Assembly: GCA_041481485.1 (NCBI GenBank)
Contig: JBGPBY010000003.1
Span: forward strand, 1-57,653
Origin: JBGPBY01 sp041481485
GTDB taxonomy: Bacteria > Acidobacteriota > Terriglobia > 20CM-2-55-15
Direction of reading: 5' to 3'
DNA length: 57,653 bases
Below are positions 1-8,303 of this stretch, in pieces. The notes beneath the pieces were generated by a model, which made no database searches, was not told where the DNA came from, and saw only the letters and a list, made by a program, of their open reading frames with translations. Every line of letters starts with the position of its first letter. Position 1 is the stretch's first letter. The position numbers and the translations under genes are program-made.

Positions 1-387
<387 letters not shown>

Positions 388-420
388 GCGGCGTGTTATC
401 AACAGCTTACCACATCTTTT

Positions 421-1581
421 TCAATTCACCTGCTGAACAGTTGCTGAACATTTGTGGAAATCGTCCAAAGTCGTCTCCAAAGTCTTCATCGCCGCCAGGA
501 CTGCCGGGTCAAAAGCTTTGATGTAACGCTCCTTGGTAACGTGCGGTTTTGCATGACGCAGGATGCGCTGGACGACTTTTTCATTCGCGCCCAGTTCATA
601 CAGGTTCGATGCAATACCGCGTCTGCACGCATGCCAGCCGTACCACTCCAGCCGAATTGTCTTCATGGCCGGGCGGATGACTTGTCGACTCAGATTGTAC
701 AAATCCATGTGTTCTCCGCCGCCCGAGTGAAACATCACACCCTTCGACGGACTCCCCATGGAAAAACGATACGTTTCAAGAATTTCTGCTAGTTGCCGAA
801 TGACCGGAACGGATTGGGCGCTGGCTCGGGTCTTGGGTCCGTTTACAACGCTCTTCCAAACGGACCTTGTGACGCTGAGTGAATTGCCCGTGTAGTCAGT
901 CCATTCCAGCCCTCGCAGTTCCCCTTCGCGGAGCCCTGCAAAAGCTGCTGTCGCAATCACAGCTTTTGGTAACAACGGCAGAACGTCCAGAAGCGAACGT
1001 ATCTGGGTCAAACTGTACGCAAAAGTTTCGCGCGCTTCGCGCATATTTCTGGGAATACGGGCATCCTGGACGGGGTTCACTCCATCGAACGCGCCTTCAT
1101 TCTTTGCGTGACTGAAAACGCCGCTGAGCACACTCTTGATGTGCTGCAGAGTAGTTTTGCTTAGGTCGTGTTCTTCGGCGATGGCCTTGAGCATTCTGCT
1201 CGCATCCACCGTTCTGAACTCACGCAAACGAATCTGTCCGACGCGGTCCGACATGTGATTCTTCCAGATTTCCCGATACCCTTTTCTTGTCGAAGCACGC
1301 AACTCGTCGATGTAGGGCAGGTAGATGTCCTCGACAAATTCCTTGAGGTTCATGCTGGTCTCCGGCGTGAACTTGCCGGCGTTGAGCCGATGCATGAACT
1401 CGACTTTGAGGGGCATGATGTCGGATTCGCGTGGATAACGTTCCAGACGTCCTAACATTTTTGCCCGCTGCTTGAATTTGATCGATCCATTTTCCTGCCG
1501 TACTTGGACGCGATACTTTACGTACCAAGCCGCATGGTCTGCATACAAACATCCATCTTGATAACGAACGGATTTGGTCAT
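421..1581 (-). CDS. Tyrosine recombinase / integrase
   Basis: A 386-aa site-specific tyrosine recombinase of the phage/ICE integrase type. Residues 78-170 form a core-binding (SAM-like) domain; the catalytic domain follows, with R218 (AGLREGEL), K250, H317-xx-R320 (HACRRG), H343 and the nucleophile Y353 (ERYIKA), so the active site is complete. AAGGAG lies five bases before the ATG. The gene starts ten bases after the excisionase stop, giving an operon of primase, excisionase and integrase. It lies directly beside tRNA-Ser, typical for these enzymes, although its 3' end faces the 5' side of the tRNA, which is the less common arrangement. It probably integrates and excises the element holding the genes to its right. 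Confidence 0.95.
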   Translation of the reverse strand: MTKSVRYQDGCLYADHAAWYVKYRVQVRQENGSIKFKQRAKMLGRLERYPRESDIMPLKVEFMHRLNAGKFTPETSMNLKEFVEDIYLPYIDELRASTRKGYREIWKNHMSDRVGQIRLREFRTVDASRMLKAIAEEHDLSKTTLQHIKSVLSGVFSHAKNEGAFDGVNPVQDARIPRNMREARETFAYSLTQIRSLLDVLPLLPKAVIATAAFAGLREGELRGLEWTDYTGNSLSVTRSVWKSVVNGPKTRASAQSVPVIRQLAEILETYRFSMGSPSKGVMFHSGGGEHMDLYNLSRQVIRPAMKTIRLEWYGWHACRRGIASNLYELGANEKVVQRILRHAKPHVTKERYIKAFDPAVLAAMKTLETTLDDFHKCSATVQQVN

Positions 1582-1590
1582 TTTTTCTCC

Positions 1591-1809
1591 TTAACGACCC
1601 TGCCCGTTCGCACTGACCAGCTGACGATGTAGCCACTCGCGGAGCTCCGGACTTCCCCAAGGAAAACGGACGTAACGTCCAAGCCTGAAATGCGGGATTG
1701 GATCGCTGGTACGTTTTGCGTTGGTCCACGATCGTACCCAGGTTTCGGGTACGTTGAGCCGTTTCGCCAGCTCGGTCGAGTCTATCACTTCCACATCCGC
1801 TTGATTCAT
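1591..1809 (-). CDS. Excisionase-like HTH protein
   Basis: A 72-aa protein with a winged-helix/MerR-like DNA-binding fold: residues 9-25 carry the helix pair (STELAKRLNVPETWVRSW) and residues 39-60 the wing and last helix (HFRLGRYVRFPWGSPELREW). This is the layout of AlpA/Xis-type recombination directionality factors. GAAGGA precedes the ATG by eight bases. It sits between the primase and integrase genes, 30 and 10 bases from them, so the three are co-transcribed. Its likely role is to bind att arms and favour excision; a purely regulatory role cannot be excluded. Confidence 0.75.
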   Translation of the reverse strand: MNQADVEVIDSTELAKRLNVPETWVRSWTNAKRTSDPIPHFRLGRYVRFPWGSPELREWLHRQLVSANGQGR

Positions 1810-1839
1810 GGCCGGTCCTTCAAAAACAAAATTGACAGC

Positions 1840-2790
1840 TCAACGTTGATCACGCGTTGCCGACCTCGTGTTGGGTGGTTCTACGCCGGCGACACGCTGA
1901 GTCGCACTTTCAGCTAAAGTTTCTCGGGTTGTCCCATCGGATTCACGAGACATCAACGAGAGCTGGGCTTTGATAACGGTGAGGCGGGCATAGTAGATGG
2001 GGTCTGCTTTATCATCGGCGCGGTAATCAGCTATGCGCTGGATGACCTGATCCGCTTGGTCACCTCGAGCCAGCGCTCGCTTTGCGTATGCCCAATCGGC
2101 TTCGGATTGACTACGATGTCCCGTCCGAGTTTTCCGCCCTCCATGATGCGAGTCGCCAACATGGCGTGAGGAGTCGGGAGAATCTTCCTGAACCTGAAAG
2201 TCTTGTGCGTGATAGTGCGCGTCAGTTTCGTGGTGCACACGAACGACAAACGCCTCGTTGTACTTTCTGTTTGTGAATCCTGGTAGGCGGAGGAGCCGGG
2301 AAATATCCGTAGCTGCCGAATCGCCACCGTACTGTGAGGCCAGAGCCCGCAGAAGCGCTTCCGCTTGCGTTGTGTCGAGGCCTTCGACCCGCCAAACGAC
2401 TTGATGTTTTCCAGGCGAAGTGTCGAGGACAAAATTCGGCGGTGGCACGTCGCCTGAAGTACGAATGGCCTGAAGCGAAGCTCCCGCTTCCTCGTCGAGG
2501 TCCAGATAGGCATGACGCACCTCGCGGATTTGTTCCTTCGTCCGGCTTCGCGATCCTGCCTTTACCGGATTCATGCCGATGAAAATGTCAGCACCGCTCT
2601 GGTTTTGCTTTTGGAGCCAGTTTTGAAAGGCCTCGCTCGCAATGGCCTCGACAGGAAGAATTCGCTGTATGGTTTGCTTCCGGCTGCGATTCCTGACCAG
2701 AACCGCGGCGTGGTCATCGGGCTGGTGGAGCGCGAAAACATATTCCGGCGCGGACAGGTATCGCGGCGCGAATGAAACAGCGCCGTTCAT
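1840..2790 (-). CDS. RepB-like DNA primase / replication protein
   Basis: A 316-aa protein whose middle resembles the RepB-type primase domain of mobilizable plasmids: an acidic strand (HAYLDLDEEAG), a conserved TSPGKHQVVWRV stretch and DISRLLRLPGFTNRKY. Such domains start replication on single-stranded origins. The chosen ATG at 2788-2790 has AAGGAG five bases upstream and overlaps the TGA of the conjugation-ATPase remnant by ATGA, showing that both came from one operon. A longer frame to 2823 lacks a ribosome site. The C-terminal 90 residues are polar and probably flexible. Function is by family resemblance only; no helicase domain is fused. Confidence 0.75.
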   Translation of the reverse strand: MNGAVSFAPRYLSAPEYVFALHQPDDHAAVLVRNRSRKQTIQRILPVEAIASEAFQNWLQKQNQSGADIFIGMNPVKAGSRSRTKEQIREVRHAYLDLDEEAGASLQAIRTSGDVPPPNFVLDTSPGKHQVVWRVEGLDTTQAEALLRALASQYGGDSAATDISRLLRLPGFTNRKYNEAFVVRVHHETDAHYHAQDFQVQEDSPDSSRHVGDSHHGGRKTRTGHRSQSEADWAYAKRALARGDQADQVIQRIADYRADDKADPIYYARLTVIKAQLSLMSRESDGTTRETLAESATQRVAGVEPPNTRSATRDQR

Positions 2791-3539
2791 GCGTGCTCCT
2801 TGGGAGCGACGTACATGGAGCAAAAGTCAAAAAGGTCGGAGTCCGGATCGTAGCTATTGATCTCGAGGACTTCAGAGATGAACCGGCGTCCCGGTCTTCG
2901 TTCGATGTGGATGACGACGTTGAGGGAATCGGCGATGTTTGTCTTGATAGATTTGGAGCAATCTACAGAACTCATTGGACGAATCTGTTCGCGTTCTATG
3001 GCCTGAACCTAAGAGACTTCGAACGGGATCAGGCGATGTTCGCGCCTCCGAAGACTCAGCTTGTTCCTGAAGCGAGCGAGAGTTTCGGCGATTCATTGCT
3101 CGTTCCCATGATGCGGCAAGAGAACGTGCTTCTCGACAAAACCAACCTGATTTCGCGACTTGGAGATACGTGGGGGAGCGTGCCGATTCGTGCACTTCAG
3201 CATCTGGACCTGAAGAACGGCATTTATGGTGTCATCGGCGCGTCCGATTTCACGATGTATCCTTTGCTGAGACCAGGTTCAATCGTTCAAATCGACGAGA
3301 ACCAGACAAAGCCGTCACAGGCAAAGTGGAAGAACGAACATGACCGTCCAATTTACTTCATCGAACTCCGCGAAGAATTCATCTGCAGTTGGTGTGAGAT
3401 TCGCGACGGAACACTCCTTGCGGTTCCCTATCCAAGCCCCAAGAGCGAGATACGAAAATTCGCCCATCCTCGAGAGGCAGAAGTTATCGGGAGGGTGACG
3501 AGCGTTGCGGCGATGCCGTTGGCCGGTCCTCAGCCGTGA
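2772..3539 (+). CDS. N-terminally truncated HTH/S24-like regulator
   Basis: From about 2946 the frame matches an acidobacterial regulator type: the end of an XRE helix-turn-helix (FGAIYRTHWTNLFAFYGLN), a linker, then a LexA/S24-peptidase-like beta domain (YGVIGASDFTMYPLLRPGS, RPIYFIELRE and a C-terminal EAEVIGRVTSVA). Residues before 2946 match nothing and overlap the opposite-strand ATPase remnant, so the DNA-binding half has been replaced or lost. Translation may start at an inner ATG (3036 or 3108). It is either a pseudogene or a DNA-binding-free S24-like protein. Catalytic Ser/Lys of true S24 peptidases are not evident, as is usual in this type. Confidence 0.6.
   Translation: MKQRRSCVLLGSDVHGAKVKKVGVRIVAIDLEDFRDEPASRSSFDVDDDVEGIGDVCLDRFGAIYRTHWTNLFAFYGLNLRDFERDQAMFAPPKTQLVPEASESFGDSLLVPMMRQENVLLDKTNLISRLGDTWGSVPIRALQHLDLKNGIYGVIGASDFTMYPLLRPGSIVQIDENQTKPSQAKWKNEHDRPIYFIELREEFICSWCEIRDGTLLAVPYPSPKSEIRKFAHPREAEVIGRVTSVAAMPLAGPQP
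2787..2975 (-). pseudogene. 3' remnant of a TrbB/VirB11/CpaF-type secretion ATPase
   Basis: The last 50 codons read ADSLNVVIHIERRPGRR followed by a VLEINSYDPDSD segment, the conserved C-terminal tail of T4SS/T2SS-type ATPases (VirB11, TrbB, CpaF). The Walker motifs and everything upstream are missing: homology stops near 2940 where the neighbouring plus-strand regulator sequence begins. The stop overlaps the primase start (ATGA), so the lost gene headed this operon. It shows the element once had, or derives from, a conjugative relative. Too short to be functional. Call based on remembered family sequence. Confidence 0.55.
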
Positions 3540-3575
3540 GGCGATAGTTGCGCACCGTGTTCAGTCTTAAAAGGT

Positions 3576-3606
3576 TTGACGTGTCCTGTATTCGGGACGA
3601 AATATT
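3576..3606 (+). promoter_or_regulatory. Candidate promoter of the XRE regulator gene
   Basis: TTGACG at 3576-3581 and AATATT at 3601-3606 are 19 bases apart, 80 bases before the ATG of the XRE gene. Between the boxes GTCC and GGAC form a short inverted pair that could be an autoregulatory operator. Consensus match only. Confidence 0.3.
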
Positions 3607-3687
3607 GGGGAGGCAGGAATAGGGAAACTCAGTGGGAGTCCTGAGGTATTCTCGTACGGAACAAGTCCAACGTTGGGAGAAACGAAT

Positions 3688-4086
3688 ATGGTGATCGGAG
3701 ATCGTTTGCGGGAGCTGCGGGAGAACAAGAAATTCTCGCAGGGTGACATCGAGAAGCGGACGGGACTACTGCGTTGTTACATTTCGCGGGTCGAGAACGG
3801 CCACACCGTGCCGGCAATTGAGACGCTCGAAAAACTGGCGCGGGCTCTCGAAATTCCCCTATATCAGCTGTTCTACGACGGGGACGAACCGCCCAAGCTG
3901 CCGAATTTGCTGAAGAGAAAAACGGCGGACGACATCGCGTTTGGCAGCAGCGGCAAACAGGCGGCCTATCTGCACAAATTGCGGAAGTGCCTGAGCAAAG
4001 CAGCGGAGCCGGACCGCAAACTCATCATGGTGATGGCACAAAAACTGGCAATTGGCCGAGGCCGCCGCGCTGCGGCGGAAGGATAA
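3688..4086 (+). CDS. XRE-family HTH transcriptional regulator
   Basis: A 132-aa protein with a Cro/C1-type helix-turn-helix at residues 4-60 (GDRLRELRENKKFSQGDIE, then an EIPLYQLFY end) and a helical tail ending in LGKAs-type basic residues. The ATG at 3688 is preferred over a TTG at 3673 because GGGAGA sits eight bases upstream. It lies between the broken S24-like regulator and the convergent parB gene, and probably represses element functions such as the integrase or parB operon. Sequences very close to this (SQGDIEKRTGLLRCYISRVENG-like core) recur in acidobacterial genomes, from memory. A strong hairpin separates it from parB. Confidence 0.88.
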   Translation: MVIGDRLRELRENKKFSQGDIEKRTGLLRCYISRVENGHTVPAIETLEKLARALEIPLYQLFYDGDEPPKLPNLLKRKTADDIAFGSSGKQAAYLHKLRKCLSKAAEPDRKLIMVMAQKLAIGRGRRAAAEG

Positions 4087-4095
4087 AGAAGGAAA

Positions 4096-4119
4096 GGGCC
4101 GCGCCTGAAAGCGCGGCCC
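4096..4119. terminator. Bidirectional terminator between XRE and parB-like genes
   Basis: A perfect 9-bp GC-rich stem, GGGCCGCGC (4096-4104) and GCGCGGCCC (4111-4119), with loop CTGAAA. It lies between the stops of two convergent genes (4086 and 4133). A-rich bases on the left side give a U-rich tract for the leftward transcript; the rightward one has little T. Confidence 0.7.
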
Positions 4120-4132
4120 GAGCGGAAGCGGT

Positions 4133-5776
4133 CTAGTTTGGTTTGACTGGTGTTTTGGCTTTCCGCTTGTCGCTGTCCTTCTTGTCCGCACTCTTCGAGA
4201 GTTCCGCGCGAACATCGGCAGTGATTCTTATCCCGTCGATTTTGTATCGCGCAGCGGTACGCGCAAGGTTCGAATCCTTTGCGAGCGATTGACGCGGATT
4301 GAATCCGGGACAATACAAATCGGAAACGAGAGCGCATACGACGAGAAAGCGCTGGACGTCCTGCGCGTTCATCTCGCGAACGGCCTTCCCCGCAATGGCT
4401 TCGTAATCGACGGTCACTCCGCCCCAAGATGCTTTGGATTTCTTCTCCGCCCAGCCGTACGTGCGGCAAAGGCGGCGGTGGTTGTCATGGCCGAGCCTGC
4501 GAAAGTAATCGAGGGCGGCCATTTCAAGGTCGGGACGCGCAAACGTGCCCGGGAGCTTTTTGCGAATGGCGTCGAGAATACGGACGCGGGATTGTTTTTC
4601 GATGCGCTCCGCGAGGAGTTCTTTCGCTCGCGCGGCGCGTTCCTGCGGCGACGGTTGATAGCGCGTCTCGTGTGCGTGCACGGGGCATTTTTCATTGCGG
4701 CACACGTGAACGATGGTTCCCGCTTGTGGGCCGTCCGTCACGACGGCGGGTTTCGTTTCCGAGCACTCCCCTTTTTTGGAGATGCGACGGTATTGTCCTT
4801 CGTATAGAACATCCGGTTGCGGTTTCTTTGTCTGCCACGCGGGAGCATGAGAGACACGCAGTGGCTTCTCGCCGGATGCTTCAAGGGGTTTCATGCGAAT
4901 CTGCACAAGTGCTTCGACTTTCGCGCGATAGCAAGCGCGGTCGGTGCAAATCGATTTCTGCCGCACTTCGGGAAAGAGCAACGGATTGTTGCCGGTGCGC
5001 TTGGAACAAGCGGAACAACTTCCCGCAACGGGAAGTAGCTTTTCGTCTTGGGCATCGAAAGGCGCATTCGAAATGTCGAGATGGATTTCGCGCTCAATCC
5101 ATTCGCGGAGTGAGCGGACGGTAACGGCCTCGGCCTTCTTGTCTTTGAGGATCGCTGCCGCGCTTCGGTGCTCCGGAAAACATTCGGCGAGGGCCCGGTG
5201 CTGGTCGCCCGGTTGCAGCCGAGCTACTTCGAAGGCATGAGCAACCGTCAGCTTTCCCAAGTAAAAGGCCTGTTGAGCTTCACCGATCAGTTGCAGCAAG
5301 CGCAACCTCGCATAAACGTATTTTTCAGAGCGCCCAACTTTCTCGGCGAGCGTCTCGACGGTGTAGATGTCCGGTTGCATTTGCATGAGGGCGAAATAAC
5401 CCCGTGCCTCATCGAGTTCGTGAACATCGGCGCGTTGCAAGTTCTCGATGAGTTGCAGTTCGAGGCATTCGGTGTCGGTCAGTTCGCGGATGCTGGCAGG
5501 GATGGTCCCGCGCCCTGCTAGCTTCGACGCGCGGTAGCGCCGCGCTCCGGCCACGAGTTCGAAGGTGTCTGGTCCTCCATCCGGCAAAGGCCGGACGAGA
5601 ATGGGTTGCAGGATACCGTGTTGCTGGATATTGGCAGCCAATTCGGCGAGTTTCGTTTCGTCGAACTGGCGTCGTGGATTGGTTTTCGATTCGCAAATGC
5701 GGTTCAGAGGAATTTCCTGAACCGAGGACACGAGAGTTGGAATACTGCTTGTGGGTAGTGCGATTGCTGTTGTCAT
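4133..5776 (-). CDS. ParB/RepB/Spo0J-family partition-like protein
   Basis: A 547-aa protein. Residues 20-125 are the ParB N-terminal CTPase domain: NPRRQFDE near 33, GARRYRASKLAG at 77-88, and ENLQRADVHELDEARGY from 111. Residues 135-235 hold the helix-turn-helix (ETLAEKVGRSEKYVYARL). Unusually, two cysteine clusters follow: C254/C257 with C277/C282, and C359/C364 with H367, which look like zinc-binding sites. The C-terminal third is helical with a basic tail. AAGGAGAAAAACGAAC precedes the ATG. No ParA ATPase is nearby, so it may act as an element-specific regulator or plasmid-type KorB/ParB protein rather than a two-component partition system. It is preceded in its operon by the 96-aa protein. 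Confidence 0.88.
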   Translation of the reverse strand: MTTAIALPTSSIPTLVSSVQEIPLNRICESKTNPRRQFDETKLAELAANIQQHGILQPILVRPLPDGGPDTFELVAGARRYRASKLAGRGTIPASIRELTDTECLELQLIENLQRADVHELDEARGYFALMQMQPDIYTVETLAEKVGRSEKYVYARLRLLQLIGEAQQAFYLGKLTVAHAFEVARLQPGDQHRALAECFPEHRSAAAILKDKKAEAVTVRSLREWIEREIHLDISNAPFDAQDEKLLPVAGSCSACSKRTGNNPLLFPEVRQKSICTDRACYRAKVEALVQIRMKPLEASGEKPLRVSHAPAWQTKKPQPDVLYEGQYRRISKKGECSETKPAVVTDGPQAGTIVHVCRNEKCPVHAHETRYQPSPQERAARAKELLAERIEKQSRVRILDAIRKKLPGTFARPDLEMAALDYFRRLGHDNHRRLCRTYGWAEKKSKASWGGVTVDYEAIAGKAVREMNAQDVQRFLVVCALVSDLYCPGFNPRQSLAKDSNLARTAARYKIDGIRITADVRAELSKSADKKDSDKRKAKTPVKPN

Positions 5777-5810
5777 GTTCGTTTTTCTCCTTTTCCTGTG
5801 TTTTCTCGAA

Positions 5811-6101
5811 TCAATACTCTTCGGGAAGCAAAATTGTCGAATGCGAGCGATTGGCTTCTGTAATCACCCACACGCGGTCTCCGGAGTTGGTTTTGTAGCT
5901 GCTGAGAAGGCGAAAGCCTTTCTCAAGGCTGAGTTGGTTTTCCTTGCGGTCGTCTTCGCAGAGCTCTCCCCAATCGCCAGTGACATGGCGCGAGAGAAAC
6001 TCCATCGGGGATTGGCCGGATTTCTCGAGCGCTGCCAGTGCGCCCGGTGTTGCGACGAGCTGGCCCAGGTCAAACAGCGGTTTTCGTTCTGTCTTTTGCA
6101 T
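5811..6101 (-). CDS. Plasmid-associated small protein of unknown function
   Basis: A 96-aa soluble protein without membrane segment or signal. It begins with KPLFDLGQLVATPGALAAL, has a central HVTGDWGELCEDDR and ends in RVWVITEANRSHSTILLPEEY. This pattern (LGQ..ATPGA, GDWGELCEED, W.ITE..R..T..LLPEEY) is shared by small proteins carried on many plasmids and integrative elements, whose function I do not know. AAGGAG lies seven bases before the ATG. It is the first gene of the operon with the parB-like gene, 34 bases upstream of it. Confidence 0.8.
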   Translation of the reverse strand: MQKTERKPLFDLGQLVATPGALAALEKSGQSPMEFLSRHVTGDWGELCEDDRKENQLSLEKGFRLLSSYKTNSGDRVWVITEANRSHSTILLPEEY

Positions 6102-6142
6102 TTGTGGACTCCTTGATTTGAATTTGGGTTTGCTCCTCCGAG

Positions 6143-6161
6143 GCGCGGCGAATTGCCGCGC
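6143..6161. repeat. Hairpin in the parB/yedK divergent region
   Basis: A 7-bp perfect stem GCGCGGC / GCCGCGC with loop GAATT, 41 bases upstream of the 96-aa gene. It could be an operator or a 5'-leader structure; there is no T tract after it on either strand. Confidence 0.4.
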
Positions 6162-6201
6162 ATGGGAAGCAAATTCCCTTCATGGCGGGGGAAGGCGACT
6201 G

Positions 6202-6308
6202 TCCGTCCGCGCTGTCAAGGGCGCCGGGTTCTGGCGTTCATCGGAGCGCAGCGCAGACCCTTGACAGAAGAAGCGGACGGATCAGGCGCAGCATTTGGCC
6301 AGGAAGGG
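6202..6308. repeat. Inverted repeat and dispersed 55-bp repeat, copy 1
   Basis: Left arm 6202-6221 and right arm 6258-6281 share CCCTTGACAG and CGGACGGA in opposite orientation, with four extra bases in the right arm. The right arm begins a 55-bp block (6254-6308) that recurs without gaps at 42517-42571 with five differences (50/55). The site lies in the gap between the divergent parB-like and yedK-like operons, where partition (parS-like) or replication sites are often found. It is not the canonical parS. Function is inferred from position only. Confidence 0.55.
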
Positions 6309-6362
6309 CAGTGAGCGAACTAGGGTTTGTGAGTACTCGACGAAATCAGCGAAAATCAATTC

Positions 6363-7070
6363 GTGTGTAACCGATACCGACTGATGCATTCGAAGCAGTA
6401 CTTAACCGAACGATTCGAGGCTTCGGATGACTCCGGCATGGAAGATCATCCTCGCTACAACATCGCTCCAACCCAGCAAGTCTTGATCGTCCGGAAAGAA
6501 CAGGGAGAAAAGGTTCGTCACCTCACTACCATGCGCTGGGGCTTGATCCCCTCCTGGGCGAAAGACATGAGTATTGGAAACAAAACGCTCAACGCCCGGT
6601 CGGAAACAGTGACAACGACACCCGCATTTCGACAGTCGATTTTGAAGAAGCGCTGCCTGATTCCGGCCGACGGATTTTATGAGTGGCGGAAGATGGGAAA
6701 GGTGAAGCAGCCGCACTGTTTTGAAGTAGGAGAAGGTGACGTCTTTGCTCTCGCCGGATTGTGGGACGAATGGACGAGTCCTGACGGAGAGATTATTGAA
6801 AGCTGCACGATTCTTACGACAGGCCCGAATTCACTCGTGGAAGATCTGCATGACCGGATGCCGGTGATTGTGCCCCCAGAGAAATACGAGCAGTGGCTCG
6901 ACCCGGACGTAATGGACTTTGCGGAAATTCGTGACATTTTGAAACCATACGAAGCGACATCCATGCGCCGGCATCCAGTCAGCACAAGACTGAACAATGT
7001 AAGAAACGAAGATGCCGAGTTTGCGGCTCCGGTCACGCTCGAAACCCCAAAACAAGATTCGATGTTTTAA
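6363..7070 (+). CDS. yedK: SOS response-associated peptidase, YedK/HMCES type
   Basis: A 235-aa SRAP-domain protein that forms a covalent thiazolidine link with abasic sites in single-stranded DNA and so shields them. GTG is the start; the next codon is the catalytic Cys2, exposed after removal of Met. N77 (NARSE), E107 (FYEW) and H163 (LHDRMPVI) correspond to the known E. coli active site (C2, N75, E105, H160), so the protein should be active. It stands 105 bases upstream of imuA, and its place before an ImuA-ImuB-DnaE2 cassette fits a DNA-damage tolerance role. Confidence 0.95.
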   Translation: MCNRYRLMHSKQYLTERFEASDDSGMEDHPRYNIAPTQQVLIVRKEQGEKVRHLTTMRWGLIPSWAKDMSIGNKTLNARSETVTTTPAFRQSILKKRCLIPADGFYEWRKMGKVKQPHCFEVGEGDVFALAGLWDEWTSPDGEIIESCTILTTGPNSLVEDLHDRMPVIVPPEKYEQWLDPDVMDFAEIRDILKPYEATSMRRHPVSTRLNNVRNEDAEFAAPVTLETPKQDSMF

Positions 7071-7108
7071 TTACGGAGTTCAGAAGACCCTCTCCCCTTT
7101 CTTGAACC

Positions 7109-7138
7109 TTGACAATTCTTCCTCCAAGGGATGAGAAT
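7109..7138 (+). promoter_or_regulatory. Candidate imuA-imuB-dnaE2 promoter
   Basis: A perfect TTGACA (7109-7114) is followed after 18 bases by GAGAAT (7133-7138), about 38 bases before the imuA ATG. No LexA site of a known bacterial type is recognisable here, although such operons are normally LexA-controlled. Confidence 0.5.
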
Positions 7139-7175
7139 CTAGCCGTAGGCGAACAAAAAGCGAATATAGTGAGCC

Positions 7176-8246
7176 ATGGCAGCCATCCTTATTAAGCAAT
7201 GGAAATTGGAACCGGGTCTCGTCGGACGAGGTCTCGAAGGATTCCAGAGACGCTCCGCCGTCGAAGTGCAACCGAGCGGTGTCCGCGAACTCGATGCGCT
7301 GCTGAGTGGCGGATTTCCCCGGGGATCTTTGGTGGAATTATGCGGAGATGGTTCTTCCGGCCGTACGAGCCTCGCATTCTCTTTGCTTGCCCAGGCGACC
7401 GAGCGACAGGAGGCCTGTGCGTTCGTTGATGTTTCGGACTCCCTCGATCCGCTATCGCTTGCGGCCGCAGGGGTGGAACTTTCGCGTCTGCTCTGGATTC
7501 GCTGCGGCGAATCGGGGAGCCAGGAACCGGATCTGAGGACGTCTCCCTACTTTGCTGCTGCTGGCAAGGAAACGGAAAAGAGTTTTGGCCTTGAGCCCGA
7601 ACGCAAGAAACCAATGCACGCAAATGGCTGGAAGCACCCGCGCGAATTGATGCGCGGAGTCGAGCACGCGATTCCTATGGTGATGGGAAGCCGGGCATCG
7701 ATTCCAGTGCCAAAGACGGGTTCCGTCGTGGCCCGTTGTGTGGGAGAGCAAGTGGAGCGAGACCGCGAGCCTCCACGCCGTGGAATTCGTCCTCCCAGAC
7801 TTTTGCCGAAACTCGAAAGTGCTCCGATACGCGAAGCGCGATTCCAGGCGAAAAGCACGAAGCCGTGGAAACAACTCGAACAAGCGCTGAAGACGACGGA
7901 CCTGCTTTTACATGGGGGCGGGTGGGGAGTCGTGGTCGTCGATCTCGGAGGAATATCGTGGGTAGATGCGCGACGAATCAATTCGAGCATGTGGTTCCGT
8001 TTCCGGCGCGCGGTCGAAAACACATCGACAACTCTACTTCTGCTCGGAGAGGAATCATGCGCGAAGAGTTGCGCTTCACTGGTTCTCCGCTGTCAGCGGA
8101 AAACGGACAACTGGAATCGCGCGGCGGCAAGAGTTCCTACAGGGGCAGCCACGCTTGAAGGTTTTGAAGTTCAGGGAGAAGTGACTCGTTCGCGAGCGGT
8201 TTCGGGTCCCACCGATTCCGCTCGATGGAAGATACGTACACCATAG
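7176..8246 (+). CDS. imuA: ImuA-like RecA-fold mutagenesis protein
   Basis: A 356-aa protein with a RecA-like N-terminal half: GVRELDALLSGGFPRGSLVE, then a degenerate P-loop GDGSSGRT at 57-64 in which the usual Lys is Arg63. ImuA partners ImuB and DnaE2 in damage-induced translesion synthesis and is thought to regulate RecA and ImuB. The middle section (residues 110-230) is long, basic and poorly ordered in appearance; a second hydrophobic strand (WGVVVVDLGGISWV) follows, matching the RecA-fold Walker B region. First gene of the imuA-imuB-dnaE2 operon; imuB begins 57 bases later. Confidence 0.85.
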   Translation: MAAILIKQWKLEPGLVGRGLEGFQRRSAVEVQPSGVRELDALLSGGFPRGSLVELCGDGSSGRTSLAFSLLAQATERQEACAFVDVSDSLDPLSLAAAGVELSRLLWIRCGESGSQEPDLRTSPYFAAAGKETEKSFGLEPERKKPMHANGWKHPRELMRGVEHAIPMVMGSRASIPVPKTGSVVARCVGEQVERDREPPRRGIRPPRLLPKLESAPIREARFQAKSTKPWKQLEQALKTTDLLLHGGGWGVVVVDLGGISWVDARRINSSMWFRFRRAVENTSTTLLLLGEESCAKSCASLVLRCQRKTDNWNRAAARVPTGAATLEGFEVQGEVTRSRAVSGPTDSARWKIRTP

Positions 8247-8303
8247 GCCGCTAGAACCTCCGGTTTTGTTTCCCTTTCCTCTACCAAGTTCAGGGGACGT
8301 ACG

